From a virus: 64,000 nt of DNA. Made by a program: the position numbers and the translations under genes. The stretch lies in the IMG/VR virus record IMGVR_UViG_3300042562_001046, positions 1 through 64,000 of that record. One strand, written 5' to 3'. This document shows positions 7,701 to 16,800 of this stretch, one piece after another. Numbering within the stretch: the stretch's first letter is position 1; each line of letters begins with the position of its first letter. The notes beneath the pieces were generated by a model. That model saw only the letters and a list, made by a program, of their open reading frames with translations. It had not been told where the DNA came from and did not search any database.

Positions 7701-10648
7701 CAAGCGGACTGATCGACCGTGGCAATACCGACCACCTGGTTCAGCGCACCCGCCATCGCTTTACCCACGGCGTCGGTACCGGCAGTGGCCGCCTTCATCT
7801 TGATGTCCCACAGCTGCCGGCCTTGTTCGAGGTTGAGCTTGACGTTTTCGATCGCGATCTTCGAGGACGAGTCGAACGAGGCGATGTCGAGCCTGCCCAT
7901 CCCGTCGTACACGCTGGACACCGCACGAAACGCCTCTGTGCGAGCGGCGTAAGCTCTCGAGTTGGCCTCGTTGTTCTGTGCGTTGGCCTGGGCCTCGGCC
8001 TGATACACCTGAGCCTGGGCCACTGCAGCAGCGATGCCGACCCGGGCGTTTTCCTGCAGCACCCGAGCGTTAGACTCATAGACTGCTGCGTTAGCCCGAG
8101 CAATCTCGGCGACCGTACCCTGGCTGGCGACCTGGGCCTTGAACACCTCGGCCTTGGCCATGTCGCCTCGGATCTGGGCTTCGTACCCCTGAACTTGGAG
8201 GGTCTCACCGCGCAGCATCTCCGAATAGGCGCTCACCTCGGACTTGAACGCTTCGAGCTTCAGCCGCTCGACGTCCACCAGCCCCTGGATCGCCGACACA
8301 TCGGCGCGGTACATATCGACCAGCGCTTTCTGAGCGTCTATTTGGGCAGTGTAGATAGCCACCCTGTTCTTTTCGACATCAAGCGCGGTCTGAGTAATAG
8401 TCTGCTGCACTGCGGCGTCAGTCCTGTAGATGTCAAAACTCGTCTTTGCGCCCTCGAGTTCGGCGCTGAAGATCTGAGCCCGATTCTTCTGGATGTTGAT
8501 CGCAGACTCAGTAATGTTCTGCTGGACTGACGCGTCTGTCCTGTAGACCTCAGCGGCTGTTTTGATCCCGTCGAGCTGAACCCCATACACCTGGGCGGCA
8601 ATCTTTTGCGCCTCGATCGCAGTCTGGGTAATGGTCTGCTGCACCGCGGCATCAGTCCTGTAGATGTCAAAACTCGTCTTCGCGCCCTCGAGTTCGGCGC
8701 TGAAGATCTGAGCCCGGTTCTTCTGGATGTTGATCGCAGACTCAGTAATGTTCTGCTGGACTGACGCGTCTATTCTGTACACCTCAGCGGCTGTCTTGAT
8801 GCCGTCAAGCTGAACCCCGAACAGCTGGGCCTGGTTCTTCTGGATGTTTATCTTGGAGTCTGCGATGCTCTGCTGTACGCCCGCATCGGTCCGGTACATG
8901 TCGAGCAGTACCTTCTGTCCCTCGTTCTGCGCGGTGAACAGATGTACTTTATGTTTCTGCAGGTCAGCCTGGACGCCGTACACCTGAAGCTTTACTTTCT
9001 GCGACTCGATCTGAGCTAAAGCACCACGTACGCCCGCTTCGTACGCCGCGATTTCGGTCTTACATTTTTCCAAAAACTTGTCAAACCGAGTGACACTCAT
9101 GTTATACATCGAGACGGCAAACTCGGCCCCAGCCTTGGCGGCGTTCAGCGTCCGCTCCATCACGTTCATGTGAAGGTCAAGCGACATTTTCTCGAAGGCC
9201 ATGGCTTGCGCGATGGTGTACTTCCGGTTCTCGACGTACATATCTGCCCGCTTCAGGGCGATTTCACGCGACGCGGTGCTGATCTTTTCTGCGCCGTCTT
9301 GCTGAGCGCTCTGAATCTGCGCCAGTAACGCCCCAGGCGGCAAAGAGAACCCCCGCGCTGCCATCTGGCGTGATGCTTCCATAGTGACCACTTGGGCACT
9401 GCGTAGTTCGCGTTCTCTGGCCCTCTGCCACAACCCGTCCTCGTCCCCTTCGTTGATGCCGTACCCGCCATCCTGCAGGTCGCGGTACAGCGCAGATACG
9501 GTGGCTTTAGACAAGGTATCGACCACCGATTTGTAGTCGTCCTCTTCGAACTCAAAGATGTTGGTGGGGGTGATCAGCGGGTCTGTTGGTACAGTAATTG
9601 TCAGAAGCCGGACCTCTGTCTCGCTTATCCCGGGGAACACAATATCCTCGAGCACCGGGGCAGTCGGGAGGATCATGGTCGGCCGTTCCACAGGCGTCAG
9701 GTCGACGTTGTCAAAAGACGGGCGGTCGGGTATTTCGAGATCGGGCCTATCCGGTGCGATCGGAGTAATCGTCTCGAACGTCGGGGCCGACGGCACTACG
9801 CCCAAGGGGCGAGCCACTGTGCCGGGAGTGAGGGCGCTGAAGTTCGGCGCAGTGGGCAGTACAAGGTCTGGCCTGGTCGGTGCAATCGGAGTGATCGTCT
9901 CAAATGTCGGGGCTGACGGCACTACGCCCAAAGGGCGAGCCACTGCGCCCGGAGTAAGGGTGCTGAAGTTCGGCGCGGTCGGCAGTACGAGGTCGGGTCT
10001 GGTCGGTGCGATCGGGGTGATCGTCTCAAACGTCGGAACCGACGGCACTGCACCCAACGGTCGAGCCACTGTGCCCGGAGTAAGGGCGCTGAAGCTCGGC
10101 GCTGCAGGCAGTACGAGGTTAGGTCTGGTCGGTGCGATCTGTTTGATCGTCTCAAATGTCGGGGCCGACGGCACTACGCCCAACGGGCGAGCCACTGTGC
10201 CGGGAGTGATCGTGAGGAAGCTCGGCGCTGCAGGCAGTACGAGGTCAGGCCTAACCGGTGCCTCGGGTAGGGTCAGCTCTGGAGCTTCACCGCCGAAGGT
10301 CATTTTGCCGACGATCGGGGCTACGCCGGTACTCAGCGCCTGCAGTGTGGGGGTGACGTACGAAGGGGCCGCCGGGCCTGCCGCAACAGTCGGGGCGGTA
10401 GGTACGAAGATCTTCACGCCAGTGCCCATAGCCTTGGGCGTGTCCGGCATAACCAATGCCTTTGAGATTAACGTGGCGAGCTCAGTCTTGAGCGGTCCGA
10501 CGTCGGTTACTGCCGGCACCGTCCCGGCAGCAACTGGGCTGTATGCCCCCGTGTAGTTCTTCAGTAGGGCCAAGAACCCGTCGAGCTGGTTCGCATACTT
10601 CTGCGCGTTGTTGTTTGCCGCAATCTGGAGGTCGCCTGCGATGCTCAT
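7700..10648 (-). CDS. long fibrous virion protein: proline repeats plus coiled coil
   Basis: 982 residues. Roughly residues 130-305 are four to five tandem 42-residue proline-rich repeats (LPTAPNFSTLTPG...VARPLGVVPSAPTFE pattern), visible in the DNA as 126-bp repeats between about 9760 and 10260. From about residue 380 to 960 the protein is a long helical, Gln/Ala-rich coiled coil with a near-duplicated 80-residue block (DNA period 240 bp, about 8428-8907) containing QQNITESAINIQKN-like units. The architecture (stiff Pro repeat followed by a rod) suggests a fibre or spike shaft; this is inference, no family is recognised. GGAAACACC precedes ATG 10648. It lies between a Gly/Ala-repeat protein and the IPALYEPGE protein. 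Confidence 0.8.
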   Translation of the reverse strand: MSIAGDLQIAANNNAQKYANQLDGFLALLKNYTGAYSPVAAGTVPAVTDVGPLKTELATLISKALVMPDTPKAMGTGVKIFVPTAPTVAAGPAAPSYVTPTLQALSTGVAPIVGKMTFGGEAPELTLPEAPVRPDLVLPAAPSFLTITPGTVARPLGVVPSAPTFETIKQIAPTRPNLVLPAAPSFSALTPGTVARPLGAVPSVPTFETITPIAPTRPDLVLPTAPNFSTLTPGAVARPLGVVPSAPTFETITPIAPTRPDLVLPTAPNFSALTPGTVARPLGVVPSAPTFETITPIAPDRPDLEIPDRPSFDNVDLTPVERPTMILPTAPVLEDIVFPGISETEVRLLTITVPTDPLITPTNIFEFEEDDYKSVVDTLSKATVSALYRDLQDGGYGINEGDEDGLWQRARERELRSAQVVTMEASRQMAARGFSLPPGALLAQIQSAQQDGAEKISTASREIALKRADMYVENRKYTIAQAMAFEKMSLDLHMNVMERTLNAAKAGAEFAVSMYNMSVTRFDKFLEKCKTEIAAYEAGVRGALAQIESQKVKLQVYGVQADLQKHKVHLFTAQNEGQKVLLDMYRTDAGVQQSIADSKINIQKNQAQLFGVQLDGIKTAAEVYRIDASVQQNITESAINIQKNRAQIFSAELEGAKTSFDIYRTDAAVQQTITQTAIEAQKIAAQVYGVQLDGIKTAAEVYRTDASVQQNITESAINIQKNRAQIFSAELEGAKTSFDIYRTDAAVQQTITQTALDVEKNRVAIYTAQIDAQKALVDMYRADVSAIQGLVDVERLKLEAFKSEVSAYSEMLRGETLQVQGYEAQIRGDMAKAEVFKAQVASQGTVAEIARANAAVYESNARVLQENARVGIAAAVAQAQVYQAEAQANAQNNEANSRAYAARTEAFRAVSSVYDGMGRLDIASFDSSSKIAIENVKLNLEQGRQLWDIKMKAATAGTDAVGKAMAGALNQVVGIATVDQSA
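8428..8907. repeat. two ~240-bp near-duplicate blocks encoding coiled coil
   Basis: The stretch starting GTCAAAACTCGTCTT near 8428 recurs near 8668 with few differences and continues similarly for most of 240 bp. It encodes an 80-residue duplicated rod segment of the fibre-like protein. Confidence 0.75.
9760..10260. repeat. 126-bp tandem repeats inside fibre gene
   Basis: Blocks beginning ACTACGCCCAA and equivalents recur at about 9796, 9922, 10048 and 10174, i.e. every 126 bp, with a few substitutions per unit. The period is a multiple of three and the unit encodes the 42-residue proline-rich repeat, so copy number can change without a frameshift. Confidence 0.85.
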
Positions 10649-10657
10649 GGTGTTTCC

Positions 10658-13174
10658 TTAGATTCGGCGCGTGCTGGGCGCGACGTTGAGTCCGAGCTGA
10701 CCAAAGTCAAAGTCAGCCCCGTTGGTGTTGTTGAGGGCAAACTGCCACGCCTTGCCGCGCAGCCCCTGGGGGATGGCGACACGGCGCTGCACCAGGCCTG
10801 TGCGGGCCTGCGCCGACAACGTCACGTTGACAGGCGCAGCCTCATCGACAGTCAGCGTGAGTGTGAGGTCGCCAGCAGTGCGCAGGGTCATGTAGGCGTC
10901 GGTCATCCGCTTCTGGTGCGGATCCTTGAAGTCGAGCAGCCCCGTGGCGAACCCGGCCGAGATGGGCACCCCGGCATCATCGTTCCCGACGTCCAGCCGG
11001 CACAAACCATTTGGTCCAGCGCCGTAGTACACCCCGTTGAGTTCACAGAACGAGTTGAAAGGGTAGTTTTCGTAGGAGGAGACGGCCGCGGTCCGGGTGC
11101 AGACGACCATTACGACCTGCTGGGTCTGCAGCCGGCCCAGTGCGTCCAGCACAGCCCGAAGCGCAGGGATGCGGGCCTCGACCGTACCTACGGCCCCGAA
11201 GCCTGCATCTAGAGAGGCGACCAGAGTCTTCAGCCCTCCGCTGATCACCGCCGGGGAGCCCGCGTAGGCCTCGACCGCAGCAACCGATAGGCGCTGCGTG
11301 ACGCCGATGATGCCGATACCGCCAGCGAAGGCTGTTATTTTGGGCTCGATGCTGGGCAGCAGCGCAGCAATCTCGCAGAACGTCAGGCCATTCAAAACCG
11401 CATCGACGGCCGTCAAAGGAGCTGAAATCTTCGCGGTGTACCCGGCCTTGGTAGTCACAGCCGCCTGCACCGTCGTCAGGCCTGCGCTGATGGTATGACC
11501 ACCGACGATCAGGGCCTGAACCGTAGGGCTGGACGCCGTGATGACAGCCGGAGTGCCTACCCTGCCAGCGGCAGCGGCGCGTACCGTCGTCAGACCTGCG
11601 CTGATGGTATGACCGCCGACGATCAGGGCCTGAACCGTAGGGCTGGACGCCGTGATGACAGCCGGAGTGCCTGCGCTGCCAGCGGCAGCAGCCTGCACCG
11701 CCGTCAGGCCTGCGCTGATGGTGTGACCACCGACGATCAGGGCCTGAACCGTAGGGCAGGACGCCGTGATGACAGCCGGAGTGCCTACGCTGCCAGCGGC
11801 AGCCGCCTGCACCGTCGTCAGCTCCCCGACGATACGGCTCTCTCCTCCGACCATCAGCACGCCGAGTGCCGGCAGCCGCGCTGTTACGTCAGACCGTCCG
11901 CCGGTCGCCGTCGACTTCATGGTCGGTAGCGCGGCGGCGATCTCAGCCGCCGCACCCTGGAAAGCGGTCGACACGTTGCTCAGGGCCGGAAGCGCCGCGG
12001 CGATACCGTACACACCCCCGACGACGGCGCTGGTCAGCAGTGGGAGCTTGGCGTCGATCGTGCGGTCGTTGACCAGCACCTCGATGCTCGAGGTGAGCGC
12101 AAACAGCTCGGCGGTGATCTGGTCCGACTGCGCCTCAAGTGCGGCTGTCGAAGCGGGGAGCCTACCGTTTATTGTCTGCAGCCCTGCCAGCTGGGTCAGC
12201 GCGGCGCCCAGCAGGGGCAGCCGGGCGTAGATGCCCAGGTTGCCGTAGAAGTCAGCCTCGCCACCGGCCACTGCGCCACCTGCACCGACGGCGACGACCC
12301 CGAGCTTCGGGCTGACAGAGACAAACAGCGCTTCGCCAGAACCCGTCGCGCCGCCGACCCCAGCAACTCTGTACCCCACGGCTGCTCTTCCGCCGCCCTT
12401 CGCACCGCCGGTGCCCTCGAACGCAGCGCCGACGGACGGGCTGGTAAATCCGTACTGAGCTTCGCCCGAGCCTGTGGCCCCGCCAGTGCCGACCACCGGC
12501 CGGACCCCTGCAACGCCCGTCTCCAGAAAGCCGGAGAGACGGATACCTTCAGTGCGAGCGACGGCAAGCGCACCGGAGGTGAGCCACGAGCTGAGGCGGA
12601 TACCGACCACCGCCAAAGCCGTTGTTTTGTAGGCCGAGGCTGACCCGGAGCCGGAGGCCCCGCCAGTGGCGACCCAGGCCCGCTTCTTGGCGACCGCCGC
12701 TACGCCACCGCCCAGCGCCCCGCCGCTGGCGACAACGACAACATTGCCGCCGGTGATCGCGGTGGCCACACCGCCGCCGAGGGCGCCGCCGCTGGCGGTG
12801 TGCCCCATCCCGCCGACGCGGTTGACGATCGTGGCGCTTCCGCTGCCGAGGGCACCGCCGCTGGCGACAACGGCGATTCCGCCTTTTCTGGTGGCGACGA
12901 CCGCCACGCCGCCGCCCTTACCGCCGCCTGACGCTGTCATCGAGAAGACTGATGCGACCTGCCGCGACGGCATCGAGAACGACGCGTCGACGAGTTCGCC
13001 GACAGCCACGGCGGTGTCGATTGTCGCTACGGGTAACGAGGATGATGCGTCAACAACATTGCCGAACCACGCGGCACCGGCGATTGTTTGAAGCGGGACC
13101 GAGACACTCCCGGTCAAGAACCCGGGGTTAAGAAGAACGCCCGCGACCGTCTTGACCGGAATCGTGACGGGCAT
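10658..13174 (-). CDS. Gly/Ala-repeat tail appendage protein
   Basis: 838 residues starting ATG 13174. Residues about 80-330 carry repeated ASGGALGGGVA-type glycine/alanine motifs. About 448-570 contain three to four 38-residue repeats (GTPAVITASSPTVQALIVGG type; DNA period 114 bp). The C-terminal 150 residues (FNSFCELNGVYYGAGPNGLC onward) are non-repetitive and look like a folded domain. No enzyme motif is visible. The domain order suggests an extended tail appendage with a C-terminal assembly or binding domain; this is inferred from repeats and position among the virion genes. Four bases separate it from the next gene upstream, so they are probably cotranscribed. Confidence 0.75.
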   Translation of the reverse strand: MPVTIPVKTVAGVLLNPGFLTGSVSVPLQTIAGAAWFGNVVDASSSLPVATIDTAVAVGELVDASFSMPSRQVASVFSMTASGGGKGGGVAVVATRKGGIAVVASGGALGSGSATIVNRVGGMGHTASGGALGGGVATAITGGNVVVVASGGALGGGVAAVAKKRAWVATGGASGSGSASAYKTTALAVVGIRLSSWLTSGALAVARTEGIRLSGFLETGVAGVRPVVGTGGATGSGEAQYGFTSPSVGAAFEGTGGAKGGGRAAVGYRVAGVGGATGSGEALFVSVSPKLGVVAVGAGGAVAGGEADFYGNLGIYARLPLLGAALTQLAGLQTINGRLPASTAALEAQSDQITAELFALTSSIEVLVNDRTIDAKLPLLTSAVVGGVYGIAAALPALSNVSTAFQGAAAEIAAALPTMKSTATGGRSDVTARLPALGVLMVGGESRIVGELTTVQAAAAGSVGTPAVITASCPTVQALIVGGHTISAGLTAVQAAAAGSAGTPAVITASSPTVQALIVGGHTISAGLTTVRAAAAGRVGTPAVITASSPTVQALIVGGHTISAGLTTVQAAVTTKAGYTAKISAPLTAVDAVLNGLTFCEIAALLPSIEPKITAFAGGIGIIGVTQRLSVAAVEAYAGSPAVISGGLKTLVASLDAGFGAVGTVEARIPALRAVLDALGRLQTQQVVMVVCTRTAAVSSYENYPFNSFCELNGVYYGAGPNGLCRLDVGNDDAGVPISAGFATGLLDFKDPHQKRMTDAYMTLRTAGDLTLTLTVDEAAPVNVTLSAQARTGLVQRRVAIPQGLRGKAWQFALNNTNGADFDFGQLGLNVAPSTRRI
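11470..11830. repeat. 114-bp tandem repeats, three to four copies
   Basis: The string GACGATCAGGGCCTGAACCG recurs at about 11503, 11617 and 11731 (period 114 bp) and its flanks are nearly identical. It encodes a 38-residue repeat in the Gly/Ala-rich appendage protein. Confidence 0.85.
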
Positions 13175-13177
13175 GGT

Positions 13178-13579
13178 TTACGTCGCCGGCTGTGTGATGG
13201 TGCACTGGGTGCAGGTAATCGTAGCGCCCGTTGTGATCGCGACTGCGGACACGATGAAGTCGGTCCCGGTCGTGCCAATTGAGCCGTAGACACGGAAGGT
13301 GCCGGCAGAATCTCCCAGTGCCGCATACCCTGCCGTTCCGGTTGCGACAGCTACGCCAATGGACGTATTGCCAGCGACCAGGGTCGCAACACCCGTCGCG
13401 GCGGCATTCCAGCCGGACGTCATGGTGACCTCGACAAGAAGAGTACCTGTAGGGGCAGTGTCGGCGCTGGCCGGCACCGTCCCCGTGTAGAGCCGCAGCA
13501 CCGCAGATGTACCCCCCCAGTTCGAGATCATGTTATCGACAATAGTGTTCCTGAGCCCTACGGCGAGTTTGATAGCCAT
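13178..13579 (-). CDS. small virion protein, LYTGTxPASAD family (paralog 1)
   Basis: 133 residues. It shares a pattern with three other left-arm products: an N-terminal helix with LRN, then YTGTVPASADTAPTGTLL, a Gly-Thr-Ala-Gly-Tyr turn, and a beta-rich C terminus ending ITTGATITC. The relatives are at 13589-14404 (second half), 14825-15268 and 23360-23767. Length and beta content suggest a repeated head or tail surface component; function is not known. Confidence 0.75.
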   Translation of the reverse strand: MAIKLAVGLRNTIVDNMISNWGGTSAVLRLYTGTVPASADTAPTGTLLVEVTMTSGWNAAATGVATLVAGNTSIGVAVATGTAGYAALGDSAGTFRVYGSIGTTGTDFIVSAVAITTGATITCTQCTITQPAT

Positions 13580-13588
13580 GTGATGTCC

Positions 13589-14404
13589 TTAACTGATGAT
13601 GATGCTCAGAGATTTGAGCGTGACGACGACGCCAGTGGTGAGGTTGAGCGAACTCAGAAGCACGTCGCCGCTTAGCGTGCCGACGCCGCACTGAATCGTC
13701 AGCCCGTTGGCCGACACCATCCGCATGTACCCGACCGTACCGGTGGCGACTGGGGTCAGTGACCGGGTCGCGGCCAGATTGATCAGGCCGGACGACGAGG
13801 CGATGAAGTCGGTACTCAGCAGGCTGGTCGTCGCCAGCACCGTGCCAGTGGCGGTATCGTCGGCACTCGCCGGAGCCGAGCCGCTGTAGAACGTGGCAAC
13901 CGCGGCGTTCGTGGCGTGGAAGAACGAGATCGGCGTCGTGGCAGCGATGAACTGGTTCAGGATGGCGTTGCGCAGCGGCAGGCTGAGCAGCACGGTCCCG
14001 AACTGAGCCGGTACCGACAGCGGCATCGAGACCAGGTAGCCACCGGACACGATCATGTCCGCACCGGAGCCAGGTAGCCCTACTGTTTGCAGGTGGCCGA
14101 TCAATATGAGGCTGGAGGCATTCCCCATTCGAGCTGACTTCAGATCCAGAAACTTCAGCACAGCGGGAGTCGGTTCGGACACAACGACGTCCGGCACGGC
14201 GACCGGCAGCAGTAAGTCGACAGCCCCGTCATAGACCGATCCCCAGCGCCCTGCTACTGACACGCCAACCGAGTTGTAGGCGCCCGACATACCATCGGCG
14301 CTGCTGGTAGGGTACACCGCCGTGATGGTGGAGGGGTATGGCGCTGCCGTACCCGCCAGACTCAAGGCCAGATAGGCAGGCCCAAAGGACTGGATGAACG
14401 CCAC
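13589..14404 (-). CDS. virion protein with C-terminal YSGSxPASAD domain (paralog 2)
   Basis: 271 residues. The N-terminal half (about 1-140) is unrelated to the family, while about 135-271 repeat the paralogous pattern: LRNAILNQF, FYSGSAPASADDTATGTVL, TGTVGYMRM and a C-terminal LTTGVVVTLKSLSI. It looks like a fusion of a distinct beta-rich domain with one copy of the 130-residue family domain. The next genes on both sides are within 10 bp. Function unknown; virion context. Confidence 0.75.
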   Translation of the reverse strand: MAFIQSFGPAYLALSLAGTAAPYPSTITAVYPTSSADGMSGAYNSVGVSVAGRWGSVYDGAVDLLLPVAVPDVVVSEPTPAVLKFLDLKSARMGNASSLILIGHLQTVGLPGSGADMIVSGGYLVSMPLSVPAQFGTVLLSLPLRNAILNQFIAATTPISFFHATNAAVATFYSGSAPASADDTATGTVLATTSLLSTDFIASSSGLINLAATRSLTPVATGTVGYMRMVSANGLTIQCGVGTLSGDVLLSSLNLTTGVVVTLKSLSIIIS

Positions 14405-14405
14405 C

Positions 14406-14813
14406 TTACGCGCCCGAGGTGAACGTGAACTTCGGCGTCACGGTGACGGAGTCGTTGGCAAACTGCGCCACGAACGGCGAGGCAAACCGCTCCGACCAAC
14501 GGATGATGGCGTCAGCGCCAACCACGTAATAGCCATAGATCGTCACGGCCGTACCGGCGGTGAAGGTCCAGGTCTGGGCCGTGTAGCTGGCCGCGCCGTT
14601 GGTGCCGTCATGAGTCTCGGTCCACGTCGCAGCCGCCAGGGCCTTCGAGGTGTAGCCAAGCGTGGTCATCTCGGTGTAGGTGGCAGCGACGTCGGCATCC
14701 GCAGGCGTGATGTTGTTGACGAACAGCTTCAGCGTCAGCGCGGCGGGGACTGTCTTCCCCAGCGCATCCTTGAGCATCGCCGACTCACCGGCGTTGGGGA
14801 CTTTAAGTGGCAT
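14406..14813 (-). CDS. small virion protein (LKDALGKTV / GYYVVGADAIIRWSERF)
   Basis: 135 residues, beta-rich. It opens MPLKVPNAGESAMLKDALG and has YGYYVVGADAIIRWSERF and a C-terminal VTPKFTFTSG. Its layout (short N-terminal helix, then a beta sandwich-like chain) parallels the neighbouring YTGT family, but it lacks the PASAD motif. It ends one base before the next gene starts. Probably a structural surface or tail component; function unknown. Confidence 0.7.
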   Translation of the reverse strand: MPLKVPNAGESAMLKDALGKTVPAALTLKLFVNNITPADADVAATYTEMTTLGYTSKALAAATWTETHDGTNGAASYTAQTWTFTAGTAVTIYGYYVVGADAIIRWSERFASPFVAQFANDSVTVTPKFTFTSGA

Positions 14814-14824
14814 GGTTCAGCTCC

Positions 14825-15268
14825 TTAGGCTTGGGGCAGGGAAAACGCGGCGGCGGAAATCACGAACGGGGCTCCGACCAGCAGGCTGAGCGAGCCGAGG
14901 TTCATCTGCGAGCCGCTGGTGGCGATTGCGCCGTCATACCGGGCGGCAGTCGACGAGGCCGCTGTACCGGTGTCCGACGCTTCGCGTAGCCGGAACCAGC
15001 CAGCGGTGCCAGCAGTGCCGACCGTGGCCGACCAGGTCTGGCTGGCCAGCTTGCTCATCGCGCCGGCGGAGGCGGCAGACTCCCAGCTCAAGCCGACAGC
15101 GACGCCGTCTGAGTAGAGCGTGCACAGCTTGGTGCCACTTGCTGCGTCATCGGCCGAGGTGGGCTGCGTGCCGCTGTAGATGTCGATGAAGCCGAGAGCG
15201 AAGATCGTTCGGAACGCGGATGTGGCCATCATCTTGTTGACGAGGCCGGAGGAGAGGCGAGCAGCCAT
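14825..15268 (-). CDS. small virion protein, YSGTQPTSAD family (paralog 3)
   Basis: 147 residues from ATG 15268; GGAAACC precedes it and a longer frame to 15343 would overlap the upstream gene. Hallmarks: LVNKMMATSAFRTIF, IYSGTQPTSADDAASGTKL, a GTAGTAGWFRLRE turn, and a beta-rich end. Third member of the four-copy family. Function unknown; probably a multicopy virion component. Confidence 0.75.
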   Translation of the reverse strand: MAARLSSGLVNKMMATSAFRTIFALGFIDIYSGTQPTSADDAASGTKLCTLYSDGVAVGLSWESAASAGAMSKLASQTWSATVGTAGTAGWFRLREASDTGTAASSTAARYDGAIATSGSQMNLGSLSLLVGAPFVISAAAFSLPQA

Positions 15269-15281
15269 GGTGGTTTCCTTT

Positions 15282-16508
15282 TCAGTTGAACAGAGATGCG
15301 ACGTATTGCGGGGTTGCGCTACGTCGTTTGAGGAGAGCAGCACCCATAGACGCTGCAGGCGGGACGAACTGCCGCGCTGTCAGGTCCTTAGCGGTCCCTC
15401 CATTGCGGCCAACCGTCGGGCCGAGCCGCGACGTCCACATCACATAGGTGTCGGCATCAGCGCCGGCGTCGCCGCTGTCAGCCGGAGCCATGACGTCTGC
15501 GGAGACAGCGATCTCGGTGCCCATCACCGTCCCGTGCGGAGCGACGGGGCGGAGGTCGAACTTTTCCGGCTGGTCGCCGGACAGGAAGAGTGTGCGGTTC
15601 TTGGTGCCGACGAAAATGCCGTCAGCCACGGGGGAGAAAGTCTGGATGTCAGAGTCCAGCACCAGGAAGCCGTTGCGCAGATCAAACAGCTCGTACTCGA
15701 ACGGCTGGCTGTAGAGCAGGAACGGGCCGGACGCCACGTAGGCTCGGCCCTTGTAGTGCCCCAGCACCTGGCCCGCTGGGGGAGGTCCCATGAACTGGGT
15801 GCGCACCGGGACAGTCTGTTCCGAAAGCGAGGTGATCGTGCAGCTGGGCTCAGCGTTGTCGAGTTCTACCGTCAGGAAGGGCAGATCCCCGTTCGTGGTG
15901 CTGACGTACAGGTGCTTGCGGACCACCCTGGGGTTGGTGGACACGGGGAGTTCAGCGAAGCTGATGCCGCCTGTCCCGTCTGGCTTGTTCGCGGTAAGAG
16001 CCGGACTACCGACCTGGACCGAGACCGCCATCGGCGCTCCTGACTCCCGCCCGTCAGCCCCGACAAAGGTCATGGTGCAGAGGTAGGTGCCGTAGGGCAC
16101 GTGCCCCTGAACGCCCGCCGGTGTCAGCTGCGGCGGAGGCTTGATGCCCCAGGACTGGTTCTTGCCCTCGAGCACCGCGCCTGATGTGGTGCCGTCGGTC
16201 CAGAACACCGTGCCGTTGATGGCGGTGTAGGCAACCCGCTTGCCTAAAATAGATATTAGATTTGAGGACGAGCCGTCAGGCAGGAAGCGCTTGAGCTGGC
16301 CGCCCTGGACGAACAGCCCCTGCGCCCCGTCGCTGAACGCGGAGTGCGCAGAGCCAGCGAACACCGTGGCGGTGCCAGCGCGGCGCTGCACCCTCCCCGA
16401 CTCGTCGATGTCGATGTTGCGGCCATACAGCAGGTCACCGGGCGCGAAGCGCTCGGGACTGACGTCGTTGCGGACGCCCTTCACTGCTGTGATCTCTGCA
16501 TAGCCCAC
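15282..16508 (-). CDS. P22 gp10-like tail accessory / stabilisation protein (putative)
   Basis: 408 residues, GTG start at 16508. The N-terminal pattern GVRNDVSPERFAPGDLLYGR followed by DESGRVQRRAGT is typical of podovirus tail-stabilisation proteins that sit under the portal and adaptor (P22 gp10 type). The remainder is beta-rich with propeller-like repeats (GRAYVASGPFLLYSQPFEYE; GIFVGTKNRTLFLSGDQPE). Such proteins plug the tail after packaging. Assignment is by recalled sequence pattern and gene context, not a search. A TTAGAT-type motif lies inside the gene at 16243-16262 and another just upstream of its start. Confidence 0.6.
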   Translation of the reverse strand: MGYAEITAVKGVRNDVSPERFAPGDLLYGRNIDIDESGRVQRRAGTATVFAGSAHSAFSDGAQGLFVQGGQLKRFLPDGSSSNLISILGKRVAYTAINGTVFWTDGTTSGAVLEGKNQSWGIKPPPQLTPAGVQGHVPYGTYLCTMTFVGADGRESGAPMAVSVQVGSPALTANKPDGTGGISFAELPVSTNPRVVRKHLYVSTTNGDLPFLTVELDNAEPSCTITSLSEQTVPVRTQFMGPPPAGQVLGHYKGRAYVASGPFLLYSQPFEYELFDLRNGFLVLDSDIQTFSPVADGIFVGTKNRTLFLSGDQPEKFDLRPVAPHGTVMGTEIAVSADVMAPADSGDAGADADTYVMWTSRLGPTVGRNGGTAKDLTARQFVPPAASMGAALLKRRSATPQYVASLFN

Positions 16509-16520
16509 GTCTATCGCCGA

Positions 16521-16540
16521 TCTAAGTTAGATAGTAGATA
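16521..16540. promoter_or_regulatory. TCTAAGTTAGA palindrome upstream of tail gene
   Basis: A perfect 11-bp TCTAA-G-TTAGA palindrome (16521-16531) followed by TAGTAGATA, lying 12 bp upstream of GTG 16508 on the minus strand. Same family as the sites at 26623, 50761, 55338 and 56673. Confidence 0.55.
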
Positions 16541-16550
16541 TTGTAGGCGT

Positions 16551-16769
16551 TTAAGGCATGGACTGCGCGGCTGTGCCGGGAGGCGGGAACATGCCGGGGC
16601 GGAACATGCCCGGCATGCCCGGCATACCCGGCATGCCCGGCATACCTGGGAACCTCGGGGTGGTGCTGCAGGCGCAGGAGAACACGTTCTGCGGCGGTCG
16701 GCCCTCGGTCCAGACGCCGTCGTTGTAGATAGGTGCGCCGCACTGGGGGCAGGAGGAGGTTTGTTTCAT
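16551..16769 (-). CDS. zinc-ribbon protein with Pro-Gly-Met repeats
   Basis: 72 residues. Residues 7-11 are CPQCG and 32-34 are CAC, which together form a plausible four-cysteine zinc ribbon. The C-terminal half is a (P)GM repeat (five consecutive PGM units) and a Pro-rich tail. In the DNA the repeat is a run of CCCGGCATG/CCCGGCATA units at 16609-16650. No function is known; such small zinc-ribbon proteins occur among phage genes. It is isolated by 31 and 42 bp from its neighbours. Confidence 0.6.
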   Translation of the reverse strand: MKQTSSCPQCGAPIYNDGVWTEGRPPQNVFSCACSTTPRFPGMPGMPGMPGMPGMFRPGMFPPPGTAAQSMP

Positions 16770-16800
16770 GATTGAGTTGGTAGTTAGGTTTATTGAATGG

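Noticed and set aside
9760-11830. CRISPR-like arrays
   Set aside because: The regular repeats are in-frame protein repeats with no unique spacers and periods of 114-126 bp.
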